64,000 nt of DNA. Source: Enterobacter sp. C2. GTDB taxonomy: Bacteria > Pseudomonadota > Gammaproteobacteria > Enterobacterales > Enterobacteriaceae. The number at the start of each line of letters is the position of its first letter. Position 1 is the stretch's first letter. The stretch spans positions 2,046,001 to 2,110,000 of the forward strand of contig NZ_CP082269.1 of the NCBI RefSeq assembly GCF_019880405.1, given 5' to 3'. The position numbers and the translations under genes are program-made. Under the pieces are notes generated by a model, which did not search any database, was not told the DNA's origin, and saw only the letters and a program-made list of their open reading frames with translations. Shown here piece by piece: positions 59,750 through 64,000 of the stretch.

Positions 59750-60781
59750 ATGTTGCGTAAGATTTGTGCCTTAACGTTGTTGACCACAAGTGTGTTGTCC
59801 GCAGGTAATGCGATGGCCGCTGATAAGCTGATTGTCAGCACCTGGGGCGGCGGTTTTAAAGATCTGATTGATGAGACCATCGCTAAAGAATTTACTAAAG
59901 AGACCGGCGTGGAAGTACAGTTTGTTACGGGCGGCACTATCGATCGTCTGAACAAAGCCAAACTGGCGGGGGGCTCGCCGGAAACGGACGTGACCTTTAC
60001 GACGGCACATGTCGGCTATCTGTACGCCAACTCCGGCCTGTTTGAAAAGCTCGATATGAGCAAAATCCCGAACGCGGCGAACCTGGTGCAGCAGGCGAAA
60101 GTCAGCCCTTATCACCTCGGCGTGTGGGGCTACGTTTATACAATCGGCTATCGTCCGGATATGGTGGCGAAGGGCGAAACCTTTGAGAGCTGGAACGATC
60201 TCTGGAAGCCTGAGCTGAAAGGGACGCTGGCGCTGCCTGACTGGGATCCGAGCCATATTATTGCGGTTTCCGCCAAACTCTCCGGCACCGACGCGGCGCA
60301 CTGGGAGCAGGGCCAGGCGAAGTTGAAAGCGCTTATCCCGAACATCAAATCTTTCTATACCGATGACGCCAACAGCCAGCAGCTGATCTCCACCGGCGAA
60401 ACGCCCGTGCAGGTGATGCTGTCAATGAACGCCTACCACATGATTGCCGAAGGGGTAAACATCAAGCTGGTGATGCCGAAAGAGGGCGCGGTTCTGGGCG
60501 TCGATACGATTGGCATTAACAAAGGCACTAGCAAGGCCGACCTCGCATACAAGTTCATCAATATTGCCCTGAAGCCGGAGATCCAGCAGCAGGTAGCGAA
60601 GATTTATCACGGCAGCCCAACGGTGACTAACGCCCATATCGACCCGGCGCTGGCGAAACTGCCGGGCATGTTGACCACGCCCGAGCAGTGGAACGCCACC
60701 ATCAATACCGACCCGCAGCTGCGCGCCGAGAAGACCGCAGAGTGGCGTCAGTGGTTCTCTGAAAACATCATGTCTCATTGA
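59750..60781 (+). CDS. PotD-type ABC transporter substrate-binding protein
   Basis: 343 residues from ATG 59750 (GGGGATGAG upstream); the frame is open far upstream but the signal peptide starts here (LRKICALTLLTTSVLSAGNAMAA, cleavage AMA-A). The mature protein is a type II periplasmic binding protein of the spermidine/putrescine/2-aminoethylphosphonate group (LIVSTWGGGFKDLIDETIAKEFTKETG, GVWGYVYTIGYRPD). It delivers the substrate to the two permeases that follow and the ATPase at 54343. Confidence 0.9.
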   Translation: MLRKICALTLLTTSVLSAGNAMAADKLIVSTWGGGFKDLIDETIAKEFTKETGVEVQFVTGGTIDRLNKAKLAGGSPETDVTFTTAHVGYLYANSGLFEKLDMSKIPNAANLVQQAKVSPYHLGVWGYVYTIGYRPDMVAKGETFESWNDLWKPELKGTLALPDWDPSHIIAVSAKLSGTDAAHWEQGQAKLKALIPNIKSFYTDDANSQQLISTGETPVQVMLSMNAYHMIAEGVNIKLVMPKEGAVLGVDTIGINKGTSKADLAYKFINIALKPEIQQQVAKIYHGSPTVTNAHIDPALAKLPGMLTTPEQWNATINTDPQLRAEKTAEWRQWFSENIMSH

Positions 60782-60846
60782 TTGACCTGGCGGCCTGCGG
60801 GCCGCCCCGTTTCTACCGGCAACACACTACTCAGGCTGCTACGTCT

Positions 60847-61701
60847 ATGACGAGAAAACCGACATTTTTACCTTGGTTCATTATTCCCGCCACGCTGACC
60901 GCGTTTGGGCTGGTTATCGCGATGTTTGCGGTAATGCAATATAGCGTGCGCGCCTATATTCCCGGTTCGCTCGACGTGGGCGGATTTACGCTGGCGAACT
61001 TCAACGGCCTGCTTAAAGGCATCTATGCCGATGCCTTTATCAACACCGTCATGCTTAGCGCCAAAACGGCTATTTTTGGCCTGCTGATGAGTTATCCGCT
61101 GGCGTACGCACTGGTGCGCACCCGCACCACGTGGATCAAATCCACTATTCTGATTATCGCGATTACGCCGCTGTTTCTTGGTGAAGTGGTGCGCACCTAT
61201 TCGTGGATCATCGTGTTGGGCAACAGCGGTTTCCTGAATAGCCTGTTGCTGGCCGTGGGCGTCATCTCAACACCTATTCAGTTTATGTTTACGCAAACGG
61301 GCGTAGTTGTGGCGCTGGTGCATGTCACCATGCCGATCATGGTGCTGATGCTGGCCACCGCGCTGTCGCACATTAACCCCGATTATGAGAAAGCCGCTAC
61401 CAGCCTTGGCGCAGGGCCGCTCCGCACGTTGCTGACGGTGACCATTCCACTCTCTATCCCCGGCATTGTCTCCAGCCTGACCACCGCGTTCGCCTGGACC
61501 TTTAGCGCCTTTGCCACGCCGCAGCTGATTGGCGGCGGACGCGTCAGCACCGTGGCAACCCTGGTCTATCAACTGGGTTTCTCGTCGATGAACTTCCCGT
61601 TTGCCGCCGCGTTAAGCATTGCCGGTTTGATCCTCACCATCCTGTTACTGATGGCGCTGAAACGCATGACCCGATTCCTGCACGCGATGGGAGAGCATTA
61701 A
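60847..61701 (+). CDS. ABC transporter permease (PotB-like)
   Basis: 284 residues from ATG 60847 (MTRKPTFLPW). Six membrane helices, with the cytoplasmic EAA loop EKAATSLGAGPLRTLLTVTIPLSIPGIVSS that docks to the ATPase. It is 65 bases after the binding-protein gene and one base before the second permease, so the three are one operon. Confidence 0.9.
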   Translation: MTRKPTFLPWFIIPATLTAFGLVIAMFAVMQYSVRAYIPGSLDVGGFTLANFNGLLKGIYADAFINTVMLSAKTAIFGLLMSYPLAYALVRTRTTWIKSTILIIAITPLFLGEVVRTYSWIIVLGNSGFLNSLLLAVGVISTPIQFMFTQTGVVVALVHVTMPIMVLMLATALSHINPDYEKAATSLGAGPLRTLLTVTIPLSIPGIVSSLTTAFAWTFSAFATPQLIGGGRVSTVATLVYQLGFSSMNFPFAAALSIAGLILTILLLMALKRMTRFLHAMGEH

Positions 61702-61702
61702 T

Positions 61703-62521
61703 ATGACCCGTTCGATGAACGACAAACTGATGACGCTGACGGGCCGCCTGCTGGTTGCCGCTATTCTTATCTTTGTGCTGCTGCCGACCATCGTGGTGTT
61801 TATCTCCGCCTTTAGCAGCACCTCGGTGCTGTTCTTCCCGCCGAAAGGCTGGTCGCTGCGCTGGTTCGAACGTGCGGTGAGTTACGATGACTTTCGTCAC
61901 GGCTTCTGGTCTGGGTTGATTGTTACCGCATGGGCATCGTCGCTGGCGGTGATCGTGGGTGCCGCGCTGGCGATTGCCATCGAGCGCTATTCATTCCCGT
62001 GCAAGCAGGTGCTGGAAGGGATTCTGCTGTCGCCGCTGTTTATCCCGCATTTCACTATAGGTCTGGGCCTGCTGATGCTGGTGTCACAGCTCAACCTCGG
62101 GCGCGGCTATCCGCTGGTGATCTTCTGCCACGTCGTGCTGGTGCTGCCGTTTGTGCTGCGCAGCGTGTATGTTTCGCTAAAAAACCTCGAGCAGCGTATT
62201 GAGCTGGCGGCGGCAAGCCTTGGCGCATCGCCGCTGCGCGTGGTATTGACCATCACCGTGCCGCTGATTTTGCCGGGCCTGTTCGGCGGCTGGCTGTTTG
62301 CCGCCATTCTCTCCTTTAATGAGTTTACCGCATCGCTGTTCATTACCACCCAGGCGACGCAGACCTTACCGGTGGCGATGTACAACTATGTGCGTGAATT
62401 TGCCGACCCGACGCTGGCGGCCCTGTCAGTTATTTATATTACCGTTACCGCCACGCTGTTAATTATTGCTAATAAGTTTTTAGGGCTTGGCAAAGTATTA
62501 AACGTCGAAACCAGACATTAA
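61703..62521 (+). CDS. ABC transporter permease (PotC-like)
   Basis: 272 residues, six membrane helices, EAA loop ELAAASLGASPLRVVLTITVPLILPGLFGG. Pairs with the preceding permease to form the transmembrane channel. The first helix (LLVAAILIFVLLPTIVVFISAFSS) is typical of PotC/PhnV proteins. Confidence 0.9.
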   Translation: MTRSMNDKLMTLTGRLLVAAILIFVLLPTIVVFISAFSSTSVLFFPPKGWSLRWFERAVSYDDFRHGFWSGLIVTAWASSLAVIVGAALAIAIERYSFPCKQVLEGILLSPLFIPHFTIGLGLLMLVSQLNLGRGYPLVIFCHVVLVLPFVLRSVYVSLKNLEQRIELAAASLGASPLRVVLTITVPLILPGLFGGWLFAAILSFNEFTASLFITTQATQTLPVAMYNYVREFADPTLAALSVIYITVTATLLIIANKFLGLGKVLNVETRH

Positions 62522-62548
62522 TAAAATATTCATTTCTAGGGATCTATT

Positions 62549-63799
62549 ATGTCAGTAGAAAAGATCAATACTGTTATTGTTGGCGCCGGGCAGGCCGGTA
62601 TTGCCATGAGTGAACATCTGTCGCTGATGGGCGTGCCGCATGTTGTTCTTGAGCGCAGCCGTATCGCTGAACGCTGGCGCTCCGAGCGCTGGGATTCGCT
62701 GGTGGCGAATGGACCGGCCTGGCATGACCGGTTCCCTTCGCTTAAATTCGACAATATTTCTCAGGAAGCCTTTCCGCCAAAAGAGCGTATGGCGCAGTAT
62801 TTCGAAGACTATGTGAAGATGCTTAAGGCACCCGTACGCACCGGCGTAGAGGTTCATCAAGTGGTGCGTCTGACAGGGCGCAGCGGCTTCAGCGTGGTGA
62901 CGTCAGCCGGTGAATTCGAAGCCGACAACGTGGTTGCCGCAACGGGCCCGTTCCAGAAGCCGTCATTCCCGCAGATTGTGCCAGAGAGCGCCGGGGTGCA
63001 GCAGATCCACTCTTCCGTTTATAAAAACCCGCAGCAGTTGCCCGCAGGCGGCGTGATGGTGGTGGGGGCAGGGGCATCCGGTACGCAAATCGCCGAAGAG
63101 CTGCGGAAAGCGGGGCGCGAGGTTTATCTGTCGGTTGGCGAACATTACCGTCCGCCGCGTGCTTATCGCAACCGTGATTACTGCTGGTGGCTCGGCGCGC
63201 TCGGCCTGTGGGATGAAGTTAAAATCAAGCCGAAGAAAGAGCACGTGGCCTTTGCGGTGAGCGGCTATGAAGGGGGCAAAACCGTGGATTTCCGCCGCCT
63301 GGCGCATATGGGCATTACACTTGTCGGTATTACTAAAAGCTGGGATAACGGCGTGCTGCACTTCGCCGAAGGCCTGGCTGAGAATATCGCCGAGGGCGAT
63401 AAAGCTTACTTCGACGTACTACGCGATGCCGATGCCTACATTGAACGCAACGGGCTGGGTCTGCCGCCGGAGCCGCAGGCGTGGGAGCTGTTGCCCGATC
63501 CGGCGTGCCTGCTCACCCCGCTTACTCAACTGGATATTGCCGCTGCGGGCATAACGACCATTATCTGGGCGACCGGTTTTAAATTTGATTTCAGCTGGCT
63601 GCAGGTTGATGCATTCGACGAGAAAGGGCTGCCGTTTCATAAACGCGGTATTTCTGCCGAGCGGGGCATCTATTTCATCGGCCTGCCGAACCTGGTCAAT
63701 CGCGCCTCATCGTTTATTTACGGCGTATGGCACGACGCTAAATACATTGCCGATCACATTGCGTTGCAGAACGCCTATACCGATTACGTTAAATCGTAA
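62549..63799 (+). CDS. Flavin-containing monooxygenase (CzcO/YUCCA-like)
   Basis: 416 residues. FAD-binding VIVGAGQAGIAMSEHL at the N terminus and NADPH-binding VMVVGAGASGTQIAEEL in the middle are both complete; the FMO fingerprint region reads GVQQIHSSVYKNP, and the C-terminal ATGFKFD motif is present. Single-protein class B monooxygenases of this type hydroxylate amines, sulfur compounds or indolic and other organic acids using NADPH and oxygen. It is 27 bases after the permease gene, within the same operon. Confidence 0.88.
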   Translation: MSVEKINTVIVGAGQAGIAMSEHLSLMGVPHVVLERSRIAERWRSERWDSLVANGPAWHDRFPSLKFDNISQEAFPPKERMAQYFEDYVKMLKAPVRTGVEVHQVVRLTGRSGFSVVTSAGEFEADNVVAATGPFQKPSFPQIVPESAGVQQIHSSVYKNPQQLPAGGVMVVGAGASGTQIAEELRKAGREVYLSVGEHYRPPRAYRNRDYCWWLGALGLWDEVKIKPKKEHVAFAVSGYEGGKTVDFRRLAHMGITLVGITKSWDNGVLHFAEGLAENIAEGDKAYFDVLRDADAYIERNGLGLPPEPQAWELLPDPACLLTPLTQLDIAAAGITTIIWATGFKFDFSWLQVDAFDEKGLPFHKRGISAERGIYFIGLPNLVNRASSFIYGVWHDAKYIADHIALQNAYTDYVKS

Positions 63800-63834
63800 T
63801 CACTGATATTTAGCTTTTTTATGAGATAACGGCT

Positions 63835-64000
63835 ATGACCATAACCTGCATCGAAGAGTTACGGCAGCTGGCGCGTAAGCGGGTGCCAAAAATGTTTTAC
63901 GACTATGTGGATGCAGGTTCGTGGACCGAATATAGCTATCGCGCCAACGAAGCTGATTTACGACGTCTTGAATTTCGCCAGCGCGTGGCGGTCGATATTA
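63835..64000 (+). CDS. FMN-dependent alpha-hydroxyacid oxidase/dehydrogenase (cut by window end)
   Basis: Only the first 55 codons are present, from ATG 63835. The start (CIEELRQLARKRVPKMFYDYVDAGSWTEYSYRANE) is the typical N terminus of LldD/glycolate-oxidase/mandelate-dehydrogenase family enzymes, where FDYVDGGA and the following residues contact FMN and substrate. It continues the monooxygenase operon and would oxidise a 2-hydroxy acid to a 2-keto acid. Confidence 0.82.
   Translation, partial: MTITCIEELRQLARKRVPKMFYDYVDAGSWTEYSYRANEADLRRLEFRQRVAVDI

Overview
The window is chromosomal DNA of an Enterobacteriaceae member close to Enterobacter, Leclercia, Lelliottia or Citrobacter. This is inferred from near-identity to remembered E. 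coli proteins (MarA, MarR, UxaB, Sad, GlsB, EamA, YdeE, SotB, YneE, DgcF), from typical enteric REP/BIME elements, and from a GC-rich coding style. The genus cannot be fixed from the sequence alone. No tRNA, rRNA, CRISPR array or complete insertion sequence was seen.

Layout. 1-1177: an AT-rich HNH nuclease gene, cut by the window edge, abuts the last 83 codons of dcp; this looks like the edge of an acquired island that replaced most of dcp. 1.2-4.9 kb: a periplasmic metallo-beta-lactamase-fold hydrolase with a divergent LysR regulator, then small proteins including one basic and one Asp-rich microprotein. 4.9-7.6 kb: FtrA-type regulator, rhodanese, and a short MetE-like methyltransferase preceded by three MetJ-box-like octamers. 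7.7-13.2 kb: efflux and stress block ydeE, eamA, marRAB with its complete operator/promoter region, marC, sotB. 13.3-17.8 kb: an accessory sugar-acid cluster (GntR, mannonate-dehydratase-like enolase, PTS EIIBC, LDH-like dehydrogenase). 17.9-29.7 kb: ptrR, sad, a chemoreceptor, glsB, three consecutive GGDEF genes, uxaB, yneE and a 31-residue membrane protein. 29.7-34.6 kb: a second chemoreceptor, a fourth diguanylate cyclase and an orphan UlaA-like PTS membrane component. 34.7-47.7 kb: single genes and regulator/effector pairs (TetR/PACE efflux, GNATs, Nudix, DeoR, AraC/aldo-keto reductase, LysR, MFS), then a DUF969-DUF979-DUF2891 operon. 47.8-51.3 kb: a short UvrA paralogue and a LysR regulator.

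51.4-64 kb is the most interesting part: an accessory catabolic locus with all parts of a PotABCD-type ABC importer split over two + strand operons around an opposing LysR gene. The other genes encode a RidA-like protein, a DUF1028 Ntn-type hydrolase, an ArgE-like M20 deacylase, a quinone oxidoreductase, a glutathione transferase, a type II dehydroquinase-like protein, a D-2-hydroxyacid dehydrogenase, a flavin monooxygenase, and the start of an FMN-dependent 2-hydroxyacid oxidase that runs off the right edge. Two of these proteins have lost residues that are catalytic in their namesake families (RidA Arg105 to Ser; dehydroquinase Arg19 to Asp and His81 to Tyr). A long perfect inverted repeat lies between the LysR gene and the binding-protein gene. 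I infer import and stepwise hydrolysis/oxidation of a nitrogen-containing organic acid or acylated amine; the substrate is unknown.
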